A stretch of 64,000 bases of DNA from Shewanella intestini (GCF_018221465.1 NZ_JAAIKR010000001.1:248001-312000), one strand, 5' to 3'. Shown: positions 1-11,639, numbered from the stretch's first letter. Notes: generated by a model from the sequence alone, not told the origin. Numbers and translations: made by a program.

Positions 1-278
1 TAAATATTAGCTTGTAAGCTAAAAAGCATGCCACAACTAAAAAGAATATTTTTAAAGCTGTATCCATTGGCGATACCTCTATGGGTTGTTATTGTTAATT
101 ATGTAATAAAATACACGCCTTAGTGCGTTATGCAATGGATAATGAAGGTAAATTGTGAGCTAAATCGATTCTTTGGAAATAAGTTAGGCTAGAGATAGTT
201 TATGTCGTTGAAGCAACATTTTTAACGAAATTAGCTTGTTATGATGATTTTGAATCAACAGATGAGAAGGAACAAGCT

Positions 279-485
279 ATGAGCGTTTCAAATATGCAAC
301 GGTGGACTGAAATTTGTGATATTCAGCATGAGATCTTGACTAAGATGTCAAGACGATTTCCACAACGAAAAAAACAATTAACATCATTAACTTCAGATTG
401 GGATCGTTTCAAACATCAAGTAGAGAGCGATAACATTCCAAACTGTTCGTCAGCGAAGCTTTCTGAACCAAACTATCATCACTGA
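279..485 (+). CDS. small hypothetical protein, 68 aa
   Basis: I do not recognise this protein. It is short, soluble and basic, with a central KK-rich stretch (about residues 25-33) and no membrane segment or signal peptide. A good ribosome binding site (AAGGAA at about 268-273) sits at normal spacing before an ATG start, which is the main reason to accept it as a real gene. It stands alone, with about 280 bases without a gene on either side. It could be a small regulatory or stress protein, but nothing in the sequence says which. Confidence 0.55.
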   Translation: MSVSNMQRWTEICDIQHEILTKMSRRFPQRKKQLTSLTSDWDRFKHQVESDNIPNCSSAKLSEPNYHH

Positions 486-767
486 GCAATGAAAATTTTA
501 CTGATTGAGCACGTTAAACCTACCTTAGGATGAACGTTCATGAAATATATGGCGTTCATCACTAATTTTTTCGCTAAACCCTATAAAATATAATTTGTTA
601 AACTGCTTAGTTACCCCACACTCAAGCTTAGTTTCACTACACTCATGCCTAGTTAAACCAACCTGATAGGTCAATTGACCGTTAATTTCAGTCCGCCTTG
701 GATTGTTGTGTTGTTATTTTTCTGATGCATACTATTAATTCCACTATATTAGCTTTGTTGAATCATT
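486..767. other. intergenic, no gene seen
   Basis: This is 282 bases of AT-rich DNA between two rightward genes. I see no clear hairpin terminator, repeat or RNA gene. It presumably contains the promoter of the DUF599 gene, but I cannot place it. Confidence 0.5.
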
Positions 768-1499
768 ATGTTTTTCTCTTTGTTAGACGTTGTTGCGCTT
801 GGTTGTTTTATTTTTAGTTGGGTTGGGTACACCTATTTTGCTAAACATAAAGCCAAGTCAACAGACTGTATTTCTCGTTGTTTACATATGCACCGTATTC
901 ATTGGATGAACTCAGTGATTAATCGGCAAGTGCGGATTGCTGATGCTGCGTTAATGGCAAATGTTGAGCGTAATAACGCTTTTTTTGCTTCATCCACTTT
1001 ATTAGTGCTTGCAGGGATATTGACCTTATTTGCTCAAGTCAGCCGTTTAGAAGAGGTCATTGCTTCTGTCCCTTATGCCACTGGAGCAACTGATGCTCTT
1101 ATCCAAGTTAAACTTGGTGTGGTTGTTGGTATATTTGTGATGGCATTCTTCCACTTTACTTGGGCAATGCGCCAATATGGTTTTTTAAATGTCATGCTCG
1201 GAGCCGCCCCATTTGGCTCTACCGAAAAAAATGAACACCTATTTGCTTATGGAAGACAAATGGCAACGGTTAGCGACCAAGCGGCCCATTCTTATAATTA
1301 TGGATTACGCTCTTATTACTTCTCAATGGCTGCGCTATGTTGGTTTTGGAATCCATTTGCATTAATTATTGCTAGTTTATTGGTGGTGTATACCTTGTAT
1401 CGTCGTGAATTTAAGTCGCGGGCAGTAAAAGCCATTACCTTGGCGCAAAAACACTTAGAAAGTGAGGCTAAATCGCGCGGCATTGATTTTATTAAGTGA
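768..1499 (+). CDS. DUF599 family membrane protein
   Basis: This is a 243-residue integral membrane protein matching the DUF599 family, whose function is unknown. Four hydrophobic segments are visible: about residues 5-25 (FSLLDVVALGCFIFSWVGY), 70-90, 115-135 and 188-210. A conserved-looking central part has RNNAFFASSTLLVLAG and later DQAAHSYNYGLRSYYF, both typical of the family. Length is normal. The start is the first ATG; the ribosome binding site is weak. It is monocistronic and is followed 160 bases later by a hairpin terminator. It acts in the inner membrane; no substrate can be named. Confidence 0.85.
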   Translation: MFFSLLDVVALGCFIFSWVGYTYFAKHKAKSTDCISRCLHMHRIHWMNSVINRQVRIADAALMANVERNNAFFASSTLLVLAGILTLFAQVSRLEEVIASVPYATGATDALIQVKLGVVVGIFVMAFFHFTWAMRQYGFLNVMLGAAPFGSTEKNEHLFAYGRQMATVSDQAAHSYNYGLRSYYFSMAALCWFWNPFALIIASLLVVYTLYRREFKSRAVKAITLAQKHLESEAKSRGIDFIK

Positions 1500-1586
1500 T
1501 TAATTAATGCTGTTATCTATTGATTTTAAATGACCATAAAAGTGGCTATGACATTGAAAGTAAATAACACGTACAGTTAAAAAACA

Positions 1587-1683
1587 GCCAAAATCTAGTA
1601 AGCATAATGATAAGGTTTTGGCCGTTACATTTAATACTTGCAGTTAGTTCTGCCTTTTAGCCCATCAATTGATGGGCTTTTTT
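1587..1683 (+). ncRNA. possible small RNA or 3' UTR structure
   Basis: Between the DUF599 stop and the terminator at 1659-1683 lies a second stem: GCCAAAATC at 1587-1595 pairs with GGTTTTGGC at 1614-1622 (9 pairs, one G-T). Two stems ending in a rho-independent terminator about 160 bases beyond the nearest stop would fit a small RNA or a structured 3' UTR. There is no direct evidence of independent transcription. Confidence 0.2.
1659..1683 (+). terminator. rho-independent terminator
   Basis: A perfect hairpin AGCCCATCAATTGATGGGCT is followed at once by a run of six T. It is the first good terminator downstream of the DUF599 gene. Confidence 0.8.
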
Positions 1684-1732
1684 GTGGCTAACATTCCTAT
1701 TTGCACCCTTCAATTGGGTTAATTAATTTATT

Positions 1733-1836
1733 TTGGCTGCTTGGCTGCTTGGCTGCTTGGCTGCTTGGCTGCTTGGCTGCTTGGCTGCTTGGCTGCTTGG
1801 CTGCTTGGCTGCTTGGCTGCTTGGCTGCTTGGCTGC
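1733..1836. repeat. 13 perfect tandem copies of TTGGCTGC
   Basis: The octamer TTGGCTGC is repeated 13 times without error (104 bases). It runs into two copies of the 14-mer TTGGCTGCTGGGTA at 1829-1842 and 1843-1856. It lies between genes, downstream of a terminator and about 340 bases before the HlyD gene. Because 8 is not a multiple of 3, every frame reads as an eight-residue Leu/Ala/Trp/Cys/Gly repeat, which produces spurious open frames. Perfect octamer arrays change length by strand slippage. Confidence 0.95.
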
Positions 1837-2110
1837 TGGGTATTGGCTGCTGGGTATTGGTGGAAGTGATATTAGCAAGGAATCGGTAAGTGACTTAGAG
1901 GCGCTTTATACTGACAGTTTATCGATATTACCTTAAATCCTTGTGGGTGGACTACGCTTCATTAGGCAGAATATTGGTTTTGAAATGCTAATACCGGCAT
2001 TAAAGTAAAAAATTTTCCTTTGTAGTTATTTATTTATGGTGTTGAATTTTAATAATAAAACAACACTCCCTCCGCCGCATTCATCTTTATCAAAGTAAAA
2101 AACTCAATAA

Positions 2111-2132
2111 TATTGTTGCATATACAACAATA
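2111..2132. promoter_or_regulatory. probable MarR-type operator
   Basis: Perfect 8-base inverted arms TATTGTTG (2111-2118) and CAACAATA (2125-2132) are separated by six bases. The size and A/T-rich outer half-sites fit operators of MarR-family dimers. The site overlaps a plausible -35 region (TTGCAT, 2116-2121) placed 16 bases before TATACT at 2138-2143. A second half-site, ATTGTTGCA, lies at about 2155-2163 next to the ribosome binding site. The operon it precedes ends with a MarR gene, so autoregulation is the natural inference. Confidence 0.6.
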
Positions 2133-2137
2133 AGGGC

Positions 2138-2143
2138 TATACT
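2138..2143 (+). promoter_or_regulatory. candidate -10 element of the efflux operon
   Basis: TATACT lies 32 bases before the HlyD start codon, with TTGCAT 16 bases upstream as a possible -35. The -35 falls inside the palindromic operator, so repressor binding would block RNA polymerase. Assigned by eye. Confidence 0.4.
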
Positions 2144-2174
2144 TGGCTTAATAAATTGTTGCAGGTGAAACATT

Positions 2175-3224
2175 ATGATGAGTAAAATATATCAATGGAT
2201 TTTATCTTTTATCCTTGGTGGTAGTGTGGTTTTTGCGGTTTTTTTGGTTGCGAGTGATAACCTTGCGCCTTTTACCACACAGGCTCAATTACATATTCCA
2301 ACTAGCCGTATTGCTGCTGAAGTATCCGCGCCAGTAGTTGAGTTATTGGTAAAAAACGAACAAGCAGTGCAAAAAGGTGATGTGTTGGTGAAACTGGACC
2401 CAATTCGTTACCAATTGGCACTTAGCCAAGCTAAAGCGGCACTTGTGCAAGCAGAGCAAAATTACCAAGCTAAAAAACAGCAGTTAATTGGTGCACAAGC
2501 TGCGTTATTACAGCGTCAAAAAGAGTCTGAAAATGCGCAACGTAAATTAACTCGCAATAAGCAACTTGCACAAAAGAAGATTGTCAGCCAAGAAGTGCTA
2601 GATGACACCCTTGCAGATGCGGTTGTCCGTCAACAAGCGGTTACAGCTGCGCAAGCGCAAATTGCTCAAATACAAGCGCAGTTACTTCAAAGTAGTGACA
2701 CTGGTGCTCTTGCCGGGGCACGAGCCAAGGTCGCTGTAGCCGAATTGAATTTAGCTAAAACGACCATTGTTGCGCCAGTTGATGGTGTAATAAGTAACTT
2801 AAATCTAAATAAAGGGACTTATGTTGGCGCTGGTAGCCCTATTTTATTTATGGTTGACCGTCAACGAGCTTGGATAAATGCCGACTTTAATGAAAAAGGC
2901 ATGCGTCATTTAAGTACAGGTGCGCAAGTGAGATTAGTGTTCGACGCCCTACCAGGGCAAGTGTTTGAAGGCAGTGTCCAAGGTCATGAGTTAGCCATTC
3001 ACGATGCCAGCAGTGACAACAACGGCCTAGCTCACGTTGAAAATGATGAACGCTGGATCCGTGATAAACAAAAAGTACGTACCCAAATTGTGGTGTCTGG
3101 GCTTGATCCCGATCTGTTTTCAGGTTCTAAAGTCAGTGTGATGGTGAAGTCTCCATCGACTGTTTGGAGCGCGTTAGGTAGTGCATGGATGGAATTATTG
3201 TCTGTTATTCGTTATTTAGTGTAA
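2175..3224 (+). CDS. HlyD/EmrA-family membrane fusion protein
   Basis: This is a periplasmic adaptor subunit of a multidrug or acid efflux pump, 349 residues. An N-terminal membrane anchor (about residues 8-28) is followed by a biotinyl-lipoyl-like half (about 45-75, with VSAPVVELLVKNEQAVQKGDVLVKLDP). A long Ala/Gln-rich coiled-coil hairpin follows (about 78-195). Then come the second lipoyl half (TTIVAPVDGVISNLNLNKGTYV) and a beta-barrel region. The ribosome binding site is AGGTG before ATGATG; either ATG could start. It heads a three-gene operon with the DUF2955 permease and a MarR regulator, all under the palindromic operator at 2111. Confidence 0.9.
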   Translation: MMSKIYQWILSFILGGSVVFAVFLVASDNLAPFTTQAQLHIPTSRIAAEVSAPVVELLVKNEQAVQKGDVLVKLDPIRYQLALSQAKAALVQAEQNYQAKKQQLIGAQAALLQRQKESENAQRKLTRNKQLAQKKIVSQEVLDDTLADAVVRQQAVTAAQAQIAQIQAQLLQSSDTGALAGARAKVAVAELNLAKTTIVAPVDGVISNLNLNKGTYVGAGSPILFMVDRQRAWINADFNEKGMRHLSTGAQVRLVFDALPGQVFEGSVQGHELAIHDASSDNNGLAHVENDERWIRDKQKVRTQIVVSGLDPDLFSGSKVSVMVKSPSTVWSALGSAWMELLSVIRYLV

Positions 3225-3270
3225 TTGCACTTTAGATGTTGAATATTGATTCGATTTTGAGGAGCTAACG

Positions 3271-4287
3271 ATGGATAACACGACAAGAGGTCCAATTAAT
3301 TGGTCTGAAGTTATGTGGATTTCGTCAATTGTGTCATTAGGCATGTTGGCGCAAATATGGTTGCAACTGGGCATTGCGGCTTACTTAGCGTTGTTCCCTG
3401 TTATGGCGGCAACCAAGATTAGTAACTATTCACTCTTAGGCATGCTAAAAGCATTTTCCCCTATTATTTTAGTGGCTTGCGTCGCATTATTGGTCAATCA
3501 GGTTTTTGCCACGCATCCGGCAGTTGTATGGTGTGTCAGTATTTGGGTGTTTGATCGTGCTCGGCGTTGGGCTGATACACCAGCGAAAGTCGGGTTTATT
3601 TTAATCCCGTTACTTAACTGGTTTTTGGTGACAATTTTCGCTCAACAAAGTCATTTTGAAATGACGGGCTGGATACGTGATATGGCTATTAGCATGTTGA
3701 CGACCATGGTAGTAGTGCGGTTTGTAAGTTTGTTTTTAACCCCACCTAAAGCCATGGCACCACCAGCAATGCCAAGTGCGCCAGTGAGCTATCGGCAACG
3801 GTTTATTTTTGTGGCGATGCTTGGCACAGGTTTAGGCTTTTTAATGATGGTAAATTTGGTGTCAGCCACGTTTTGTATGATGCCTGTGATTGTCGCGGCT
3901 GCCCAAAGCCGTCAGCAAAACTATCAAATGGTGATTAAGAACGTCCTTTACGCCCATGTTGGGGGGTGTGCATTAGCATTGATATTTATGGGGTTATTGG
4001 CAGGCCAGCATGCCCATAACTTAATTTACATCCTTAGTTTGGGTGGATTAGTGACATTAATCGCCATGTGGATCAGTGGCAGTAGAGGCGGGACGCGTGG
4101 GCTACACAGCGAAGCGATGTTAGGCACTATGTTGCCACTACAGTTATATGTCTCGGCATCTGATTTAGGGTTACACAATATTTATTTTAGGGGAGAACTG
4201 ATGTTGACAGTCTTAGTGATATTAGTTATCTGCCAAGGAGTTATTTATGGAACAGCAAGTACCAATAACGATAACCGGCATTCATAA
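3271..4287 (+). CDS. DUF2955 family inner-membrane protein
   Basis: This 338-residue polytopic membrane protein has about ten hydrophobic segments in two halves, separated by a Pro/Ala-rich linker near residues 158-172 (TPPKAMAPPAMPSAP). It resembles DUF2955 proteins, which are FUSC/aromatic-acid-exporter-like permeases regularly encoded beside a HlyD adaptor. A strong ribosome binding site (GAGGAG) precedes the ATG. Its 3' end overlaps the MarR gene by 41 bases. By context it is probably the inner-membrane partner of the preceding adaptor; the substrate is unknown. Confidence 0.8.
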   Translation: MDNTTRGPINWSEVMWISSIVSLGMLAQIWLQLGIAAYLALFPVMAATKISNYSLLGMLKAFSPIILVACVALLVNQVFATHPAVVWCVSIWVFDRARRWADTPAKVGFILIPLLNWFLVTIFAQQSHFEMTGWIRDMAISMLTTMVVVRFVSLFLTPPKAMAPPAMPSAPVSYRQRFIFVAMLGTGLGFLMMVNLVSATFCMMPVIVAAAQSRQQNYQMVIKNVLYAHVGGCALALIFMGLLAGQHAHNLIYILSLGGLVTLIAMWISGSRGGTRGLHSEAMLGTMLPLQLYVSASDLGLHNIYFRGELMLTVLVILVICQGVIYGTASTNNDNRHS

Positions 4288-4711
4288 TTTGGACTCCAAT
4301 CCAATGTTTTTAATGGGGTTGGTCTATAAGCAATTTCGTTCAAATGTGGCTGCAGAAATGGGGCAATTAAATATTACGCTAGAAATGTACGGTGCGTTGA
4401 GAGTGTTGGGGGAACACGGTGAAATTACCCAGCAGCAACTTGCTGATTACTTACTTAGAAATCGCTCAGTAACCAAGCGTTTAGTTGATAACGGCATTAA
4501 GTTGGGCTTAATTAACGCCAGTAAAAGTGCTACCAATAAAAAAATTAAGTTACTGACATTAACGGATATTGGGCTACAAATGGCGACTCAATGTATGCCA
4601 ATTGTCAATGACATTAGCCAACTCTTCCAGGACAAGCTTTGTGTGTCAGAAACCAAGCAATTAAAGTTGTTGCTTTCAAAACTGATTAACGTCGAGCACG
4701 CTGTCGATTAA
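4247..4711 (+). CDS. MarR-family transcriptional regulator
   Basis: This 154-residue winged-helix repressor has the MarR fold. A helical N-terminus is followed by a helix-turn-helix about residues 60-85 (GEITQQQLADYLLRNRSVTKRLVDNGIKLGLI). The basic wing is at about 88-100 (SKSATNKKIKLLTLTDIG), then C-terminal dimerisation helices. A good ribosome binding site (AAGGAG) lies inside the upstream gene, which it overlaps by 41 bases, so translation is likely coupled. It probably represses its own operon through the inverted repeat at 2111-2132 and releases on binding a small, perhaps phenolic, ligand. The ligand is inference from the family. Confidence 0.88.
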   Translation: MEQQVPITITGIHNLDSNPMFLMGLVYKQFRSNVAAEMGQLNITLEMYGALRVLGEHGEITQQQLADYLLRNRSVTKRLVDNGIKLGLINASKSATNKKIKLLTLTDIGLQMATQCMPIVNDISQLFQDKLCVSETKQLKLLLSKLINVEHAVD

Positions 4712-4743
4712 CGTTTCCTCATTGATAAGCTGCAAATATTATC

Positions 4744-4779
4744 AACCGCAGACAGTGTTATACTGCTGCGGTTTTTTTT
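4744..4779 (+). terminator. rho-independent terminator of the HlyD-MarR operon
   Basis: The stem AACCGCAG/CTGCGGTT is followed by eight T, 33 bases after the MarR stop codon. Confidence 0.85.
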
Positions 4780-5215
4780 GTTTAATGAGTTATTTTTTAC
4801 TCGTTAATGGTTTTTATCTTAATTTTTCTAAAGCAATAAGGTTAGCGTTCTAAAGACATTTACTCTTGTTTCAAAGCCGGTAACCCTTTGGCTTACCTTC
4901 CTTCGTGTGAAGATAAATGCCTAATAAAAATGATTTGAAAACTAATCTCTTTTGATAAATGCGCGCTTTGATATTAAATGATACATTTTGCGCTATTTTT
5001 ATAAGAACATTGCTTTAGCTCGCACCTTTTTGTCGACAAAGGCGGTAATCTTGGCAAACTCGGTATATTACCGATACGTAATATGACGATGATAAACTAG
5101 CGATACCCCATCTGTATTCTTGTCTTAACAACCTATATTGACAGCAAAATTTATCTCTTATGCTATTTTCATACTTGATATCTTCGCTGTTTGCCAATGG
5201 AGTTTACGCCCCAAT
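4780..5215. other. intergenic, no gene seen
   Basis: About 435 AT-rich bases lie before the AAA-like/MscS operon. Open frames here are short and unsupported. The promoter of the operon should lie here, but I cannot place it with confidence. Confidence 0.5.
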
Positions 5216-7573
5216 ATGTTGCCCAAATTTATCACAGCTTTACTGACTTTAGGCGCAATTTTATGTTCCATGCCAAGCATGAGTGCCGACTGGCGCGCCT
5301 ATGACGCGCCTAAACTCACCGAATCAAGTGAGCACATACATCAACAAGTGAATGCATTACCTGAACTGCATATGGCAAATCACCATGATAAAAACCAAGC
5401 AGCAAAGATGCTCATTGCCACGTTTACTGAACAACAAGCTCATGCGAAAAAACTCAATCAAGCATTAACGGTGTTTCGCAACCAACACAGCGCGAAGCAA
5501 TGGGCATTGGTTGAGAAAACTAAATATTCGTTAGACAGCCTAAGCCAAGATAAGTCGAAGCTACTTAATTATGTAACCGACAGCGTGAATGAAAGGTTTA
5601 CCGGTTTTGGGCCTGATGGGGTAAGACAATTATTGCTTGAAGTCAGTGTGACTGAGTCTATCGTTAATTATCAAGTTGTGTCGCAGTACCGCAGCTTTAT
5701 TAAATTTATTAATGATTTAAAAATTTCACCAGTGCCAGTGTTAGTACTGATATTTAAGTTGTTGGTGATTTATTTTGCCTTGTCGTGGTGGCTAAAAGCT
5801 GGCCCTGCAATCATTGTTCGTCAATTAGATGAAACCCAGTTAAAACTGCAAAACAACCAAATGTCCAGCCATACCTTTTGGCGTTACTTTAATATCATCC
5901 AAGTGCCTGTGGCTTGGTTTATTGCCATGAGTTTATTGCTGCAAGTGTTGGTTAATCTACCCGGACTTGAAAGCCTAAATTATTTAAGCGTGATCATTAA
6001 TTGGAGCTTTTCGGCCGCCATTATTATTCGTTTATTAATGGAATTTACTGCTTATCATAGTTATCACAACAATCAATCTGATGTGGTGGCATTGCGAGTG
6101 CGCACGTTAAAGCGTTGGGTGTGGACGCTAATGGTGGCAGGGATTATCATCAAAGCTACCACAATGAGCGTGTATCAAGGAACCATTTATGCGTGGGTTA
6201 ACACCCTGATATTAATCATTGTTACCTTGTTATTGATTAAAACCTTACGAGACTGGCGCAATGTTATTTTTGTCCAACTTGAACGCAATGAAGAACAACC
6301 TAATTATATTCAATGGGCGATTAAGCGTAAAGATAATCGCTTTATTGCGCCAATTGCCACTTTACTTGGCATTATAAGATTATTTACCCAGCGTTTATTT
6401 CAAGAGTTATTTAATAGCCTATCTCAGTACCAAAGTTTCAAACATGCCATTGCGTATTTCTTTCGCATTGAAGTGGCTAAACAAAGTAAAGCGGATAAAG
6501 ACAATGCAAACATGGCGCGCATTAAAGGCGAGGCCACGTTTAATTATGTTAAGCCCGGCCATGAGCAAAGTGAGTTAATTAACCATTATGCCAGTGATGA
6601 ACTCAATGAAATTTCACGTTATGTACTGGCTCCTATCCCTGCGATGGCGGTGCTTTACGGAGAAAGAGGCTTGGGGTTAACGACCTTATTAAAACGAGTT
6701 ATTTATCGCGCGAAATCTCAACATGCTATTTATATTAATTGTCCTCACGGCGGGTATAACGCCTTAGTACAACAACTGTGTGCCAGCTTAGACTTACAAG
6801 AGGATGCACAAGAAGTCACATTAATTAAATACCTGCGCGCCAGTGAACAGCGAATTGTGTTTTGTATTGATAATTGCCAGCGGATTATTAGCCCGAAAGT
6901 AAACGGGTTACATGACTTAATGCGGCTGTCGAAACTGCTCCGTCGTGGCCGTAATAATCATGGGGTGGTATTAGGCATTGAGGTGTCAGCTTGGCGTTTT
7001 GTTGATCGCGCCAGAGGCGAGCGCTTATTGTTTGATAAAGTGATTGCCATGCCACGCTGGAACGAAGATCAAATAGCCTCGTTGCTGAGCAGCCGGATTG
7101 AAACAGAAGGTGAATACGCCCTTAGCTTTAAAGGCTTAAAACTCCCTAAACAATGGGATGAGCATAAGCTCAGTGATACAGAACGTGCTGAGCAAGGGTT
7201 TTATCGTATTTTATGGGACTACTCAGATGGCAATCCCAGTGTCGCACTACGATTTTTTAGACAGTCATTGCATCAAGATAAACAAACTGAAGAAGTGTTT
7301 GTGCGTATCTTTAAAGCACCCGATGCTAAAGAATTAGAAAACATGCCAAAACCGATGTTGGCTGTGCTTAGGGCGATTGTACAGCTTGAAGTGGCCTCTG
7401 CTGAAGAGCTGTCAGATTGTACCCAACTAGGGTTTGCCGAAGTACTTAATACGTTACGTTATTTTCAAAACCGAGGCTTTATTGAGCTGATTGACGACAA
7501 AGCTAAAATTTCATCTCATTGGTTTAGATACATAACCAATACTCTGCATAATCAACACTTATTGGTGAAGTAA
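5216..7573 (+). CDS. membrane AAA/STAND-like ATPase, partner of MscS channel
   Basis: This 785-residue protein starts at the ATG at 5216. An upstream TTG in frame is less likely because the ATG gives a proper signal peptide (MLPKFITALLTLGAILCSMPSMSA). A periplasmic helical domain follows (about 25-170), then about five membrane segments (about 174-193, 228-250, 257-275, 301-315, 325-342) and a cytoplasmic part. The cytoplasmic part has an AAA/ORC-like layout. A P-loop-like GERGLGLTT is at 482-490, with Leu where Lys is expected. A Walker-B-like IVFCIDNC is at 547-554, with Asn where Glu is expected. Lid-like and C-terminal winged-helix regions follow. The stop overlaps the start of the MscS gene, so the two are co-translated. 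Function is unknown; a nucleotide-sensing partner of the channel is inference. Confidence 0.75.
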   Translation: MLPKFITALLTLGAILCSMPSMSADWRAYDAPKLTESSEHIHQQVNALPELHMANHHDKNQAAKMLIATFTEQQAHAKKLNQALTVFRNQHSAKQWALVEKTKYSLDSLSQDKSKLLNYVTDSVNERFTGFGPDGVRQLLLEVSVTESIVNYQVVSQYRSFIKFINDLKISPVPVLVLIFKLLVIYFALSWWLKAGPAIIVRQLDETQLKLQNNQMSSHTFWRYFNIIQVPVAWFIAMSLLLQVLVNLPGLESLNYLSVIINWSFSAAIIIRLLMEFTAYHSYHNNQSDVVALRVRTLKRWVWTLMVAGIIIKATTMSVYQGTIYAWVNTLILIIVTLLLIKTLRDWRNVIFVQLERNEEQPNYIQWAIKRKDNRFIAPIATLLGIIRLFTQRLFQELFNSLSQYQSFKHAIAYFFRIEVAKQSKADKDNANMARIKGEATFNYVKPGHEQSELINHYASDELNEISRYVLAPIPAMAVLYGERGLGLTTLLKRVIYRAKSQHAIYINCPHGGYNALVQQLCASLDLQEDAQEVTLIKYLRASEQRIVFCIDNCQRIISPKVNGLHDLMRLSKLLRRGRNNHGVVLGIEVSAWRFVDRARGERLLFDKVIAMPRWNEDQIASLLSSRIETEGEYALSFKGLKLPKQWDEHKLSDTERAEQGFYRILWDYSDGNPSVALRFFRQSLHQDKQTEEVFVRIFKAPDAKELENMPKPMLAVLRAIVQLEVASAEELSDCTQLGFAEVLNTLRYFQNRGFIELIDDKAKISSHWFRYITNTLHNQHLLVK

Positions 7574-8472
7574 TGAATACTCGATGGATAACTTATTTTG
7601 CGTTAGTTGCGTTAATGTTGAGCGCTCAAGTCAGCGCCGAAGAGCTTGCACCTAACTTAGACAGTTTGACCGAATTTGCTAGCCTGATTCGTTGGAGTGG
7701 CGTATTTATGTCACTTATCGTCATTATTGTGGCGTGGGGCATGCTCAAGTTTACTCAAAACATTGTTGAATCGATTGGTAATCAGTTTGCTCAGCGGCGG
7801 ATGCTGGTGCAAAAACTGCACTCGTTTTTTCAATTCTTTGTGTATATGAGCGCAGGTATTACTGTGTTTATGCTCAGTTTTCGGGTTGATGACCGTGTAT
7901 TAACTTTAATTGGTGGCACATTGGCCGTTTCGGTTGGCTTTGCGATGAAAGATCTCGCAGCATCGTTTATTGCAGGTTTAACTGTGATGATAGACAGGCC
8001 TTTTCAGGTGGGCGACCGGGTGACATTTGAAGGCCATTATGGCGACATTATTGCCATTGGCTTACGCTCGGTAAGAATGTGTACCTTAACCGACGATATC
8101 ATTACTATCCCTAACAGTAAGTTTTTAAGCGACGTGGTGGTGAGCGGTAATTATGGTGCACTTGATATGCAGGTGGTGATCCCATTTTATGTTGCGTTGG
8201 ATCAAGACTTATCATTAGCTACTGATATTATTAGAGAAGCTGCTGCTTCAAGCCGCTATATTCATTTACCTAAACCTGTGGTGGTATTGGTTAAGCAAGA
8301 CATTAGCGACAGCTACTTTGCCATTAAACTCACATTGAAAGCCTATGTGCTTGATATTAAGTATGAAAAACTCTTTGAAACCGATATTACCTTACGTGTG
8401 ATGCAAGAGTTTAAAAAGCAGGATATTAACCCGCCAACCATTATGCAAAGCACGCGAATTTCTCGCTCATAA
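7573..8472 (+). CDS. MscS-family mechanosensitive ion channel
   Basis: This 299-residue small-conductance mechanosensitive channel family protein has a signal peptide (about residues 1-22, ending AQVSA) and membrane segments at about 38-60 and 85-105. The pore-lining third helix is about 110-140 (LIGGTLAVSVGFAMKDLAASFIAGL). The typical beta domain follows (RPFQVGDRVTFEGHYGDIIAIGLRSVRM), then IPNSKFLSD and a C-terminal alpha/beta domain. Its ATG overlaps the stop of the preceding gene (TAATG). The family releases solutes under hypo-osmotic stress; here the channel appears to work with the upstream membrane ATPase-like protein. Confidence 0.9.
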   Translation: MNTRWITYFALVALMLSAQVSAEELAPNLDSLTEFASLIRWSGVFMSLIVIIVAWGMLKFTQNIVESIGNQFAQRRMLVQKLHSFFQFFVYMSAGITVFMLSFRVDDRVLTLIGGTLAVSVGFAMKDLAASFIAGLTVMIDRPFQVGDRVTFEGHYGDIIAIGLRSVRMCTLTDDIITIPNSKFLSDVVVSGNYGALDMQVVIPFYVALDQDLSLATDIIREAAASSRYIHLPKPVVVLVKQDISDSYFAIKLTLKAYVLDIKYEKLFETDITLRVMQEFKKQDINPPTIMQSTRISRS

Positions 8473-8509
8473 TATCGCTAACATCAGTAAATAGATAAAT
8501 GTGGATACA

Positions 8510-8538
8510 AATAGCCTGACTTGTCAGGCTATTTTTTT
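8510..8538 (+). terminator. rho-independent terminator after the MscS gene
   Basis: The stem AATAGCCTGAC/GTCAGGCTATT with a two-base loop is followed by a T run, 38 bases after the stop codon. Confidence 0.85.

Positions 8539-11639
<3,101 letters not shown>

Noticed and set aside
1701-1936. Two overlapping open frames of Leu/Ala/Trp/Cys repeats
   Set aside because: They are by-products of the octamer array, which has no stop in any frame. The starts lack ribosome binding sites and the sequences are pure repeat.
5015-5197. 60-codon minus-strand frame upstream of the AAA-like gene
   Set aside because: There is no ribosome binding site, and the frame overlaps the promoter region and start of the well-supported plus-strand gene.
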